Shown here one piece after another: positions 49,180-57,074 of a stretch of DNA of 57,074 nucleotides. The number at the start of each line of letters is the position of its first letter. Position 1 is the stretch's first letter. Made by a program: the position numbers and the translations under genes. This DNA comes from Halomonas sp. HL-48. GTDB taxonomy: Bacteria; Pseudomonadota; Gammaproteobacteria; Pseudomonadales; Halomonadaceae. The DNA lies in NCBI RefSeq assembly GCF_001314875.1, contig NZ_LJZS01000023.1:1-57074 (forward strand), given 5' to 3'. The notes beneath the pieces were generated by a model that was not told the origin of the DNA, did not search any database, and was given only the letters and a program-made list of their open reading frames with translations.

Positions 49180-49201
49180 CAATTAACAGATAGAGCCGCG
49201 A

Positions 49202-49972
49202 TTATAGCTGAGTGATATCGGTATCAAACCACTTTTCGGATATCTCACGCAGCTCGCCGCTCTCGCGCAGCTCATCCAGGGCGTCGCCTACCCGGTCGCG
49301 CTGCGCACGCCCCGCCTCGTCATCACGAAACGGCATTGCGTTTTCAATGGTCGAGAACGGCTGACCCGCCAACTCAAGCGGCAGGCCTTTTTCTTTGATT
49401 ACCTGAGTGGCACTCACACGATCCATCACGAACGCGTCTACCCGCCCCAAGGCCACATCCTGCTCGATGTTGGACTCGTAGGTGCGGATGTCGATTTCAT
49501 CGGCATTAGGCTGCTCACGCAGCAACTGTTCGTAGTTAGACCCCAGGTTCACCGCGACGCTTTTGCCTGATAAATCTTCGACACCCTCGATAGAGTCATT
49601 GCCCTCTCGTACCACGACCTGCGCACCGTCATAGACGTAGGGTTCCGTGAAAGCGTACTTGGCTTCGCGCTCCGGCGTCATGGTGATCTGGTTGGCAATG
49701 GTGTCGATACGCCCTGACTCGAGCATGCCGGCCAGGCCCGAAAAGCTCGCGGTGACGAACTCGATCTCATCACCGGTAATCTCCCCCACGGCGTTCATGA
49801 CATCCACCTCAAAGCCCTTCAGCTCGTCCTGCTCGACAAAGGTGAACGGAAAGTAGCCGCCGGACATGCCGACACGAAGCGTCTCGGCGTGGGCAGCGGC
49901 GGCAAATACGCCACTGGCAGCACTCAAGGCAAGCGCGCCCAGGGTCAATGTGAGTTTGCGTGTTAGGAGCAT
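49202..49972 (-). CDS. Periplasmic amino-acid (cystine-type) binding protein
   Basis: Solute-binding protein of family 3. Signal peptide RKLTLTLGALALSAASGVFAAAAHA, then the mature start ETLRVGMSGGYFPFTF. The lobe pattern DTIANQITMTPEREAKYAFTEPY with the ligand-binding Arg/Asp, and SGKSVAVNLGSNYEQLL, matches cystine-type (FliY/TcyA) proteins. 256 residues. First gene of the ABC operon. Ligand specificity is inferred from pattern only. Confidence 0.9.
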   Translation of the reverse strand: MLLTRKLTLTLGALALSAASGVFAAAAHAETLRVGMSGGYFPFTFVEQDELKGFEVDVMNAVGEITGDEIEFVTASFSGLAGMLESGRIDTIANQITMTPEREAKYAFTEPYVYDGAQVVVREGNDSIEGVEDLSGKSVAVNLGSNYEQLLREQPNADEIDIRTYESNIEQDVALGRVDAFVMDRVSATQVIKEKGLPLELAGQPFSTIENAMPFRDDEAGRAQRDRVGDALDELRESGELREISEKWFDTDITQL

Positions 49973-50047
49973 GAGTCTGTTACCTCGCTAGTCGACATAC
50001 CGACGATTCGGATAGCCGCACGAAACGTCATGTGGTTGATGGTCGAT

Positions 50048-50106
50048 ATTTTACCCTCACGACAAAAGCTAATAAAAGAATAGTTAAAATACTTTTTATT
50101 CTTTTA
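50048..50106 (-). promoter_or_regulatory. Promoter and inverted-repeat operator of the ABC importer operon
   Basis: The minus strand carries TAAAAT (50048-50053) as -10, with a weak TTTATT 17 bases upstream as -35. The -35 overlaps one arm of a perfect inverted repeat TAAAAGAATA/TATTCTTTTA (50073-50082, 50097-50106), whose arms are 24 bases apart, about two helical turns. This suggests a dimeric regulator, perhaps sulfur-responsive. Confidence 0.5.
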
Positions 50107-50375
50107 ATGAATATGGAGCCAGCCTCGTGAGCTGTTTGTGACGAGTAGCGTTGAACGCTTTAGACGTGGCGACGCCGGCCTTCATGCCATACCACATCCC
50201 TGCCCAGCAACATGGAGGTTAGTGCGCAGAGCCCCATTACTCGTATTTCCAGTTCGCCATCACAATTGCTCATCGCTGATTGTGGCGCCTAAAACATGCT
50301 CATATCAGGCATTTTCATCAAGAAAAACTCAGGCACAATATGCTCAAGATCACGACACCATTCTAAGGCATCAAG
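50107..50375. other. Intergenic region upstream of the surface-glycan operon
   Basis: No convincing gene. GACGAGTAGCGTT (50140-50152) resembles the ops element (GGCGGTAGCGT) that recruits RfaH/NusG-type factors to polysaccharide operons, and it sits between two small hairpins (CTCGT/ACGAG and AGCGT/ACGCT). The match is imperfect, with one extra base. The rfbB start has only a weak ribosome site (AAGGCATCAAG). Confidence 0.3.
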
Positions 50376-51434
50376 ATGAAGCTACTCATCACTGGAGGCG
50401 CAGGGTTTATCGGCAGTGCTGTCATACGCTTTTTGATGGCCAACACTGACTGGCACATTCTCAATGTTGACAAGCTCACCTATGCCGCGAACCTTAACGC
50501 TCTAGAAGGGGTGGCGAGTAACGACCGTTACCGACTTGCACGCACCGACATTAACAACCAAGCGGCTATCGAGCAGTTGTTTCAACAGCACCAACCCGAT
50601 GCCGTCATGCATCTGGCTGCAGAGAGCCATGTCGACAGATCGATCAGTGGCCCGGCAGCCTTCATCGAAACCAATATCGTGGGCACCTACACGCTGTTAG
50701 AAGCCGCCCGGCGATACTGGCAGGCGTTAGACGAACAGAAACGGGAACGCTTTCGGTTTCATCATATTTCGACCGACGAAGTATTTGGCGATTTGGCAAC
50801 ACCCGATGCACCGGCATTCTCCGAAGCCACCCCCTACGCGCCAAGCTCACCCTACTCAGCCAGCAAAGCTAGCGCTGATCATTTGGTTCGAGCTTGGTAT
50901 CGCACTTATGGTTTGCCCGTGGTTATCACCAATTGCTCCAACAACTACGGCCCCTGGCAGCACCCGGAGAAACTCATTCCACTGACGATTGCCAATGCCC
51001 TTGCCGGCAAACCGCTACCAGTGTATGGCAATGGAGAGCAGGTGCGTGACTGGTTATATGTCGAAGATCATGCCTGTGCACTGCATCGAGTACTCACACA
51101 GGGACGGATTGGCGAGACCTATAATATTGGCGGCGAAAGCGAACAAAGAAATATCGATGTCGTGAGAACCATCTGTCATTTTCTGGACGACACCGTCCCA
51201 CAGCCAAACCGATCATATATTCATCAGATACGGTTCGTGGAAGACCGCCCAGGCCACGATAAACGCTACGCGGTCAATGCCAGCAAAATAAGGGATAAGT
51301 TAGGTTGGCAGCCGGTAGAAAGCTTTAATAGCGGGCTAAAGAAGACGTTAGAGTGGTCGCTTGAAGCATACCATAAAGAAACTGCGGAACTAGCCGATAA
51401 AAATAAGATTAAGTACCATCAGGAGCAATCATGA
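50376..51434 (+). CDS. rfbB: dTDP-glucose 4,6-dehydratase
   Basis: Extended SDR enzyme that makes dTDP-4-keto-6-deoxyglucose. NAD site [10 protein letters not shown] at 6-15; catalytic Thr-Asp-Glu at 133-135 (STDEVFG); Tyr160 and Lys164 in [10 protein letters not shown]. 352 residues. First gene of the surface-glycan operon, overlapping rfbA by 4 bases. No rfbC or rfbD follows, so the pathway probably branches to an amino-sugar rather than to rhamnose here. Confidence 0.96.
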   Translation: MKLLITGGAGFIGSAVIRFLMANTDWHILNVDKLTYAANLNALEGVASNDRYRLARTDINNQAAIEQLFQQHQPDAVMHLAAESHVDRSISGPAAFIETNIVGTYTLLEAARRYWQALDEQKRERFRFHHISTDEVFGDLATPDAPAFSEATPYAPSSPYSASKASADHLVRAWYRTYGLPVVITNCSNNYGPWQHPEKLIPLTIANALAGKPLPVYGNGEQVRDWLYVEDHACALHRVLTQGRIGETYNIGGESEQRNIDVVRTICHFLDDTVPQPNRSYIHQIRFVEDRPGHDKRYAVNASKIRDKLGWQPVESFNSGLKKTLEWSLEAYHKETAELADKNKIKYHQEQS

Positions 51435-52300
51435 AAGGCATTGTTTTGGCAGGAGGTAGTGGCTCCAGACTTTATCCCATCACTATGGGTGTCTCAAAGC
51501 AATTGCTGCCCATTTACGATAAGCCGATGATCTACTATCCGCTTTCAGTGCTAATGCTAGCAGGCATACAAGATATCTTGATAATTACCACACCAGATGA
51601 TCAAGCAAGCTTTCAGCGACTACTAGGCGATGGCAGTCGCTTTGGTATTAACCTAAATTATGCAGTACAGCCGCACCCAGAAGGTTTAGCGCAGGCATTT
51701 ATCATCGGAGAAGAATTTATCGGTGACGATAGTGTTTGCCTTGTACTCGGCGACAACATTTTCTACGGCCAAGGTTTTACTCCCAAACTTCACCAAGCAG
51801 CTGCTCGACATAGCGGTGCAACTGTGTTTGGCTACCAGGTAAAAGATCCTGAACGATTCGGCGTTGTGGCATTTGATTCAGAACGGCGCGCTGTAAGCAT
51901 TGAAGAAAAGCCCATAAAACCGCTCTCAAATTTTGCTATTACTGGCCTCTATTTTTACGATAATGATGTCATTGAGATTGCCAAGCAAGTGCAGCCTTCA
52001 TCACGCGGTGAGCTTGAAATCACCTGTATCAATCAAGCCTATCTGGAACGAGGTGACTTACACGTGGAACTGCTAGGGCGCGGCTTTGCCTGGCTGGACA
52101 CCGGCACCAATGAAAGCTTATTGGAGGCCGCACAATTCGTTGAAACTATAGAGAAGCGTCAAGGTTATAAAATCGCATGTTTGGAAGAAATTGCCTTTAA
52201 CCAGGACTGGTTAAGCAAGGAGGCGTTGATCACTATAAGCAAACCATTGGAAAAAAGCGGCTATGGGGCTTATTTAAGACAATTAGTGAGTGAAACATGA
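51431..52300 (+). CDS. rfbA: Glucose-1-phosphate thymidylyltransferase
   Basis: Makes dTDP-glucose from glucose 1-phosphate and dTTP. N-terminal nucleotide site [13 protein letters not shown] and [16 protein letters not shown]; metal-binding Asp in [22 protein letters not shown] near the C terminus. 289 residues. Overlaps rfbB and the aminotransferase gene by 4 bases each, so the three are tightly coupled. Confidence 0.96.
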   Translation: MKGIVLAGGSGSRLYPITMGVSKQLLPIYDKPMIYYPLSVLMLAGIQDILIITTPDDQASFQRLLGDGSRFGINLNYAVQPHPEGLAQAFIIGEEFIGDDSVCLVLGDNIFYGQGFTPKLHQAAARHSGATVFGYQVKDPERFGVVAFDSERRAVSIEEKPIKPLSNFAITGLYFYDNDVIEIAKQVQPSSRGELEITCINQAYLERGDLHVELLGRGFAWLDTGTNESLLEAAQFVETIEKRQGYKIACLEEIAFNQDWLSKEALITISKPLEKSGYGAYLRQLVSET

Positions 52301-53409
52301 TCGATAAGCCCATTTATGTTACAGAGCCATGTCTACCACCGCTGGAAGAATTCATTCCCTATTTAGAGAAAATATGGGAAAGCAAGCGGCTCACTAATAA
52401 TGGACCAATGCACCAGCAGCTTGAGGATGCTCTTTGTGAATACCTAGGCGTGCCTGAAATTGCACTTTTCAACAATGGCACTATCGCTCTATTAACTGCC
52501 TTACAGGCACTAAGAATCACTGGCGAAGTGATTACCACACCATTCTCATTCGTAGCGACAGCACATGCTTTAACCTGGAACGGGATCACACCTGTTTTCG
52601 TAGACATTGATCCTAATACCTTTAATCTTGACCCTACTAAAATTGAAGCCGCTATTACACCGCAAACCACAGCCATTATGCCGGTTCATTGCTACGGCTA
52701 CCCATGCGATGTAAAAGCTATTCAAGAAATTGCCGATAAATATAATCTAAAAGTCATTTATGATGCCGCACATGCTTTTGGTGTGAAAGATGAAGGTGGC
52801 AGTATTCTTAGGCATGGTGACTTAAGTGCAATAAGTTTCCATGCCACTAAAGTCTTTAATACTTTTGAAGGTGGTGCAATTATTTGTCCAGACAAAAAAA
52901 CGAAACAGCATATCAACAACCTAAAAAACTTCGGAATCGTTGATGAAGTTACTATTGTAGCGCCTGGAATTAATGGAAAGATGAGTGAGGTAAATGCAGC
53001 GTTTGGACTACTTCAACTGCAGTATATTGACAAATCACTCGAAAATCGAAAATCAGTAGATAATTATTATCGAGATACTTTGAAAACAACACCGGGAATT
53101 AGCTTATTAAACCCTTCAAGCTTAGAGAAGCATAATTTTTCTTACTTTCCCGTCTTGATTGAAAAGGATTATCCACTAAGCAGAGATCAGCTTTACTCTT
53201 TATTGACAGAAAATAACATACATGCGCGAAGATATTTCTATCCTCTAATAAGCCACACAACCCAATACTACAGCACAACTAAAAAGAACAACTTAAAATT
53301 TGCAAAATTAATTTCTAGCAAAGTTATATGTCTGCCTATCTTTCCAGGAATAGAGAGTGACTCTCTATCAAAGATAGTTTCTGTCATCCGAGATCCATTA
53401 ATAAAATGA
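52297..53409 (+). CDS. DegT/DnrJ/EryC1-type sugar aminotransferase (VioA/FdtB-like)
   Basis: PLP enzyme that probably aminates dTDP-4-keto-6-deoxyglucose or an isomer. Internal aldimine Lys185 in [17 protein letters not shown]-binding Asp156 in YDAAHAFG; substrate segment [12 protein letters not shown]. 370 residues. The coupling to rfbA and the motif style point to dTDP-4-amino-4,6-dideoxyhexose (VioA-like, 4-position) or a 3-amino sugar (FdtB-like); I lean to VioA-like. GC falls from this gene onward. Confidence 0.88.
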   Translation: MIDKPIYVTEPCLPPLEEFIPYLEKIWESKRLTNNGPMHQQLEDALCEYLGVPEIALFNNGTIALLTALQALRITGEVITTPFSFVATAHALTWNGITPVFVDIDPNTFNLDPTKIEAAITPQTTAIMPVHCYGYPCDVKAIQEIADKYNLKVIYDAAHAFGVKDEGGSILRHGDLSAISFHATKVFNTFEGGAIICPDKKTKQHINNLKNFGIVDEVTIVAPGINGKMSEVNAAFGLLQLQYIDKSLENRKSVDNYYRDTLKTTPGISLLNPSSLEKHNFSYFPVLIEKDYPLSRDQLYSLLTENNIHARRYFYPLISHTTQYYSTTKKNNLKFAKLISSKVICLPIFPGIESDSLSKIVSVIRDPLIK

Positions 53410-53416
53410 TATCAAA

Positions 53417-55354
53417 ATGAAAAAGATTGTTATTGGCATTTGCTCAATTGGAAGTGGTGTGGGACAGTCTATTGTAGACTCATGCCAATTCTTTAGAGAT
53501 AAAATTACTTTAATTGGCCTTGGCAATAATCCTCTGGCATATGGGGCATTTGAATGTGATGATTACACTTTAATATCCAGTTACTATGATAGGAATTACA
53601 TATCCGAACTTAAGAGCGCTGTTGAAAATTTTAACATTAATATTCTTATACCAGGTCACGACGATGAAGCCCTACTCCTAGCTAAAAATTATGAAACACT
53701 GTCAAATTTAGGCATTAAAATACTTTCTTCGCCTTATGAGCTAGTGTTGATGTGTCGCAACAAAGCGACTTACACCGAGAGTTTTTATGAAGCTGCCAAC
53801 TTTTTTGTTAAAACATATCAGGCTAAAGAAATAAAAGATACCCTTTTGCCATTAATAGCAAAACCTGAGCAAGGATTTGCATCTAAAGGCGTTGCAATAA
53901 TCACCACTAAAAAAGAGCTTAAAAAAACGGCACTTCAACCAGGCTATATTTATCAAGAAATTGCAATCCCTCAAAAGCATGATCCAAGTTATAATGCTTT
54001 TATTGAACATCTAAAAAAAGGAAATAACCTACAAGCATCTGAAATATCTCTGCAGCTAATTTTTGATAAAAGCTCTGATCTTGTCGAACAGTGCGCAACA
54101 TACAACACACTGAAAGACGGTATTCCTATTGAGATACAGCCTTACCCAATTCAAGAACTATCTGAGTTTATAGATAAAATCTCTTTATCACTAAAAAGAT
54201 TAAAAGCATTTGGTCCAATTAACATTCAAGGAAGAATGACCATCCAAGGCTTTAAAGCTTTCGAGATAAACCCAAGATTCACTGGAATTACTGGATTAAG
54301 AGCAAAGCTAGGCTTTAATGAAGTTGAATTTTGCATTTTCACCTTACTACATAACGAGCGCATTAAGCCATTAGTTCTCTCTGACAAATATATAGGAATT
54401 AGGCAAGTCGCTAATAAAAAAGTACAAAAAGCTAGAGTCAAACCTATACAAAAAGAGAATTTCTACAAGAAGAATATTCTACTTACTGGATCAAGAGGAA
54501 TGATTGGAAGTCATCTTTTAGCTCAATTATCGAATCAAGGGCACAAGGTCTCTCTGCTTCATACACAAAATAAATTCACTAAAGATGATAAAGACGCGTA
54601 CACAATAAAAGACTTAAGGTTAAGAAAAATAAATTTTTCAAACTTTGATACTATAATTCACCTAGGTTTTGCTAGACCAAACAGCACCGAAAACGATATA
54701 CATGACTCTATAGCTAATAGCTTTGAGTTAGCAACCCAGGCTGTTCAGGGTTCGGTTGATCATTTTATTTTTGCATCATCTCAAAGTGTATATGGATTTT
54801 CAGAAGATGAAATATTCACTGAAGAGAGTGAGACCAATCCTCAAAATAGCTATGCACGAGCCAAGATTACTGTTGAAGACCATATAAGAAGCATAACTCA
54901 AATATCAAACGATACTAATTTCACTATTCTTAGGCTCGCTTCTGTAATTGCGCCTTTCGATGAGAACTTTACACATGAAGCTTACTCATTAATGATATCA
55001 AAGTTATTAAAAGATGAGTCTATCACAATCAGCACGCCCAATCGCTTAATCAGTAAAATTGATTTTAATGATGCTCTAGATGCTATAGCTTATTTCACCA
55101 ATATCGCTTCAAATAGTGTGTACGATGTAGTCAATATAGCATCAGCTAAAAACTTGACTCTATTAGAAACAATGAAAACTGTAGCAAAAGAATTAGAGAA
55201 GCCGGAAACAGCGATCTTCATAGACCCGATAAAAGATAAAAAAATCAACAATTTAGTGAGCTCAACAGAAAAAGCAAAACAGGAATATGGTTGGGAGTCG
55301 AAAATAGACATCAACAGAACAGCAAAATATTTCAAAAAACATTTTGGATGTTAA
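53417..55354 (+). CDS. ATP-grasp / NAD-dependent epimerase fusion protein
   Basis: Two-domain protein of 645 residues. The N-terminal part (about 1-330) is an ATP-grasp ligase related to carbamoyl-phosphate synthase-like proteins: a pre-grasp Rossmann-like start (VIGICSIGSGVGQS), PLIAKPEQGFASKGV as the ATP-binding loop (146-160), and the metal motif EINPR at 283-287. The C-terminal part (about 352-645) is an SDR epimerase/dehydratase with LTGSRGMIGSHL (356-367), Ser455, and Tyr479/Lys483 in YARAK. ATP-grasp enzymes join an acid to an amine, so with the aminotransferase next door it could acylate the amino-sugar with an amino acid while the second domain reshapes the sugar. This role is inference. 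AT-rich; 7 bases after the aminotransferase gene. Confidence 0.75.
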   Translation: MKKIVIGICSIGSGVGQSIVDSCQFFRDKITLIGLGNNPLAYGAFECDDYTLISSYYDRNYISELKSAVENFNINILIPGHDDEALLLAKNYETLSNLGIKILSSPYELVLMCRNKATYTESFYEAANFFVKTYQAKEIKDTLLPLIAKPEQGFASKGVAIITTKKELKKTALQPGYIYQEIAIPQKHDPSYNAFIEHLKKGNNLQASEISLQLIFDKSSDLVEQCATYNTLKDGIPIEIQPYPIQELSEFIDKISLSLKRLKAFGPINIQGRMTIQGFKAFEINPRFTGITGLRAKLGFNEVEFCIFTLLHNERIKPLVLSDKYIGIRQVANKKVQKARVKPIQKENFYKKNILLTGSRGMIGSHLLAQLSNQGHKVSLLHTQNKFTKDDKDAYTIKDLRLRKINFSNFDTIIHLGFARPNSTENDIHDSIANSFELATQAVQGSVDHFIFASSQSVYGFSEDEIFTEESETNPQNSYARAKITVEDHIRSITQISNDTNFTILRLASVIAPFDENFTHEAYSLMISKLLKDESITISTPNRLISKIDFNDALDAIAYFTNIASNSVYDVVNIASAKNLTLLETMKTVAKELEKPETAIFIDPIKDKKINNLVSSTEKAKQEYGWESKIDINRTAKYFKKHFGC

Positions 55355-55357
55355 AAC

Positions 55358-56674
55358 ATGAATTATGTCTACTGCAGTGATTTAAAAAATCATCAGGTTC
55401 TGGGTACTTTTTTAGAGCTTCTCTACTATCTAAAAGTAACAAAGAACGAAGATCCAATACCTATGGTAATTGTCGGAACACGAGATGTCGACAAAATACC
55501 AGTATTAAAAAGAGTCCTGTCAAATAAACTCGGAATTGAAAAAGGCATTTACAAAGTAAATAATGAGGCAAACATCAATGACTCAATAGAAGAAAAATCA
55601 GAGTCACTTACACACAAGATAACTAACATAAAGGAACTTAAATCTGTAGAACACAATGATATTAACATTGGCACTGGCATAGCTTCAAGTTTAATATCAA
55701 AACATAGATGCACAGAGCCTAATTTAAAGGAAATTCACAAAGAGCTTAACACATACACCCAACAAAGCATTCTTTTTCTTGAAAGCTTTCAGAGGACTGC
55801 TTTAGATCACATTAATGTCAGCGACACCATATACATCTACAATGGTAGGCATTATAACACTTACCCGCAGTCTCTTCTCTGCGAGCAAATTGGGTGTAAC
55901 ATACTTTATTATGAGCGAATGAACAGCTGGAAAAACCTAAAAATACAAAAACCAAGAATCCATGACTTCCTTGCCACTTCTCATATTGTTAAAAGTTTTT
56001 GGGAAGACACACGCGATACTAGAAAGGAAAAGAAAGGCCAATCTTTCTTTGAGGAAAACAAAAGCAATAAATTTACCCACAATTTCTCAGAAAAACTAGG
56101 CATTGATAAAGATATCATATCTTTTTTTACATCTAGCGAGGATGAGTATGCTTCACTAGATTCAAGAATCTGTTTATCTGATATTTTCGAGAACCAACGA
56201 AAAGCCATTGAATGGTTAATCTCCTGGGCAGCATCGCAAAAAAAATACACATTAGTTATCAGGCTGCATCCGAACCAAAAATATATATGTACAAAAGACT
56301 ATGAATATTGGCATAACCTTTCTGGTGAAAATCTCGTGGTGGTTCCAAGCTCTTCCAAGATAGACTCATATGATTTAATTAATCGTTCATCGAAAGTGGT
56401 TAGTTTTTTATCCACGGTAGGAATTGAGGCAACTCGCTCAAGCATTCCTAGCATAACTTTAGGAAACCCTATATATAAAGGAATCGATGCTGTTTACGAG
56501 CCAACAAATATTGAACAGCTAACATATCTTTTAGAAAATAACATAAAATCAAAAGCCAGAGAAAGCACAACACCTTTTGGCTATTACAACTTAAAGTTCG
56601 GGCCTAAATTATCTTTTTATGCCAAATTAGGAATAAATTCTTTTAATAATTATCCAGATGTCTTAAAGGTTTAA
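55358..56674 (+). CDS. Putative surface-glycan biosynthesis protein, GT-B-like
   Basis: A 438-residue soluble protein I cannot place firmly. The C-terminal half (about 280-420) looks like a GT-B glycosyltransferase or capsule-synthesis (KpsS/Capsule_synth-like) nucleotide-binding domain: LVIRLHPNQ, SYDLINRSSKVVSFLSTVGIEA, and IPSITLGNPIYKG. The N-terminal half has a possible Rossmann-like start (YVYCSDLKNHQVLGTFLELLYYLK). No signal or membrane helix. It starts 3 bases after the fusion gene, so same operon. AT-rich, Lys/Asn/Ile-rich, unlike the rest of the window: likely acquired. Confidence 0.6.
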   Translation: MNYVYCSDLKNHQVLGTFLELLYYLKVTKNEDPIPMVIVGTRDVDKIPVLKRVLSNKLGIEKGIYKVNNEANINDSIEEKSESLTHKITNIKELKSVEHNDINIGTGIASSLISKHRCTEPNLKEIHKELNTYTQQSILFLESFQRTALDHINVSDTIYIYNGRHYNTYPQSLLCEQIGCNILYYERMNSWKNLKIQKPRIHDFLATSHIVKSFWEDTRDTRKEKKGQSFFEENKSNKFTHNFSEKLGIDKDIISFFTSSEDEYASLDSRICLSDIFENQRKAIEWLISWAASQKKYTLVIRLHPNQKYICTKDYEYWHNLSGENLVVVPSSSKIDSYDLINRSSKVVSFLSTVGIEATRSSIPSITLGNPIYKGIDAVYEPTNIEQLTYLLENNIKSKARESTTPFGYYNLKFGPKLSFYAKLGINSFNNYPDVLKV

Positions 56675-56736
56675 GCAACCTGTAAGTACTGCCATTTGAA
56701 CAACTGGACTGAAAAAATATCGCCACAAAGTAAAGT

Positions 56737-56973
56737 TCACTTTTTAATTAATTTTTCTTTAACGGGACTGTGCTTTTCAATATCACAAATCACTTTCCTG
56801 CCTAATATAGTTCTTATCATTTTAGGGACCAAACCATATCCTGGCCTGACACTTCGAACAGCATTTTCAGTTATCAAATCACCAGCCTTAAGATCTTTAA
56901 CAAAGTATAGTGATCGCCGAAATTGAACATTTCCCTGCTCACTGGATTTTCGACCGTAGTTTACCTCGCCTAT
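56737..56973 (-). pseudogene. pseI: C-terminal remnant of pseudaminic acid synthase gene, cut by an insertion sequence
   Basis: The minus strand encodes EVNYGRKSSEQGNVQFRRSL, then YFVKDLKAGDLITENAVRSV, then RPGYGLVPKMIRTILGRKV, ending in LIKK and TGA. This is the last linker and SAF (antifreeze-like) domain of the NeuB/PseI family, and the wording fits PseI, which condenses 2,4-diacetamido-trideoxyaltrose with phosphoenolpyruvate. The frame stops making sense at 56973, where an IS3-type end begins. It is convergent to the glycan operon. The 5' part lies beyond the window or is lost. Confidence 0.75.
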
Positions 56974-57074
56974 GTAACGACGTCACCCCCTGATTGAGTA
57001 GCGCTACACTTTAGAGTCCGATCCTATGGGTAAGGAGATTGGACATGAAGAAGCGTTTCAGCGAAGAACAGATC
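56973..57074 (+). mobile_element. Left end of an IS3-family insertion sequence
   Basis: Starting near 56973 (TGTAACGACGTCACCCCC) sequence unrelated to pseI begins, followed by a transposase start with a good ribosome site (TAAGGAG). The TG start and the position, interrupting pseI, fit an IS3-family left end. The exact first base and the target duplication cannot be fixed because the right end is outside the window. Confidence 0.7.
57045..57074 (+). CDS. IS3-family transposase OrfA, 5' end only
   Basis: The first ten codons, MKKRFSEEQI, match the standard start of IS3-family OrfA proteins (helix-turn-helix DNA-binding subunit of the transposase). AAGGAG lies 8-9 bases upstream. The gene runs out of the window on the right. 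Confidence 0.8.
   Translation, partial: MKKRFSEEQI

Noticed and set aside
50138..50449. 103-codon plus-strand frame upstream of rfbB
   Set aside because: It overlaps the start of rfbB in another frame and has no family resemblance.
56696..56926. 76-codon plus-strand open frame after the glycan operon
   Set aside because: The opposite strand reads as the PseI C-terminal domain, so this is its shadow.

Overview
This window is chromosomal DNA of a halophilic gammaproteobacterium, most likely Halomonas or a close relative. The evidence is GC-rich housekeeping genes, acidic proteins, and gene orders shared with Pseudomonas-type genomes: ilvI-ilvH/pssA, clpB-pgeF-rluD/bamD, and rpsT-murJ-ribF-ileS-lspA-fkpB-ispH followed by minor pilins. 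The genus is an inference from overall character, not from a marker gene.

Left part (1-9760). A strong rRNA-type promoter points out of the left edge, followed by pssA. A short scar then joins the last ~30 codons of a lost ilvC to the tail of an unrelated gene. Next come ilvI-ilvH with an unusually structured leader, heat-shock clpB with a sigma-32-like promoter, pgeF-rluD, and divergent bamD.

Middle part (9760-34760). This holds signalling genes (a chemotaxis receptor and a membrane GGDEF-EAL protein) and central metabolism (nadE, thiO, trxB, acnA, maeA). Sulfur and redox genes follow (a YeeE-type transporter, cnoX, a PatB-type beta-lyase), then many small genes: a thioesterase, DUF501, a LOG family protein, an exonuclease, a Sel1 protein, an aldo/keto reductase, yaaA, an isochorismatase-like hydrolase and a Tim44-like protein. 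Two copies of a long foldback repeat lie here, one between convergent and one between divergent genes.

Right-middle part (34780-49980), almost all on the minus strand. It contains trpS and a minor-pilin operon (pilE-fimU-pilV-pilW-pilX) with no pilY1 but an unusually large PilX. The conserved ispH-fkpB-lspA-ileS-ribF-murJ-rpsT block and a cystine-type ABC importer follow.

Right end (50376-57074), plus strand and increasingly AT-rich. This is a surface-glycan locus: rfbB-rfbA make dTDP-4-keto-6-deoxyglucose, a DegT-type aminotransferase probably aminates it, and an unusual ATP-grasp/epimerase fusion and a GT-B-like protein may finish the sugar or polymer. The locus ends in the C-terminal remnant of a pseudaminic acid synthase gene, cut by the left end of an IS3-family element whose transposase starts 30 bases before the window ends.

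The most interesting items are the multi-hairpin ilvI leader, the ilvC deletion scar, the foldback repeat family, the ATP-grasp/epimerase fusion, and the PilX/no-PilY1 pilus operon. No tRNA genes, complete rRNA genes or CRISPR arrays were seen.
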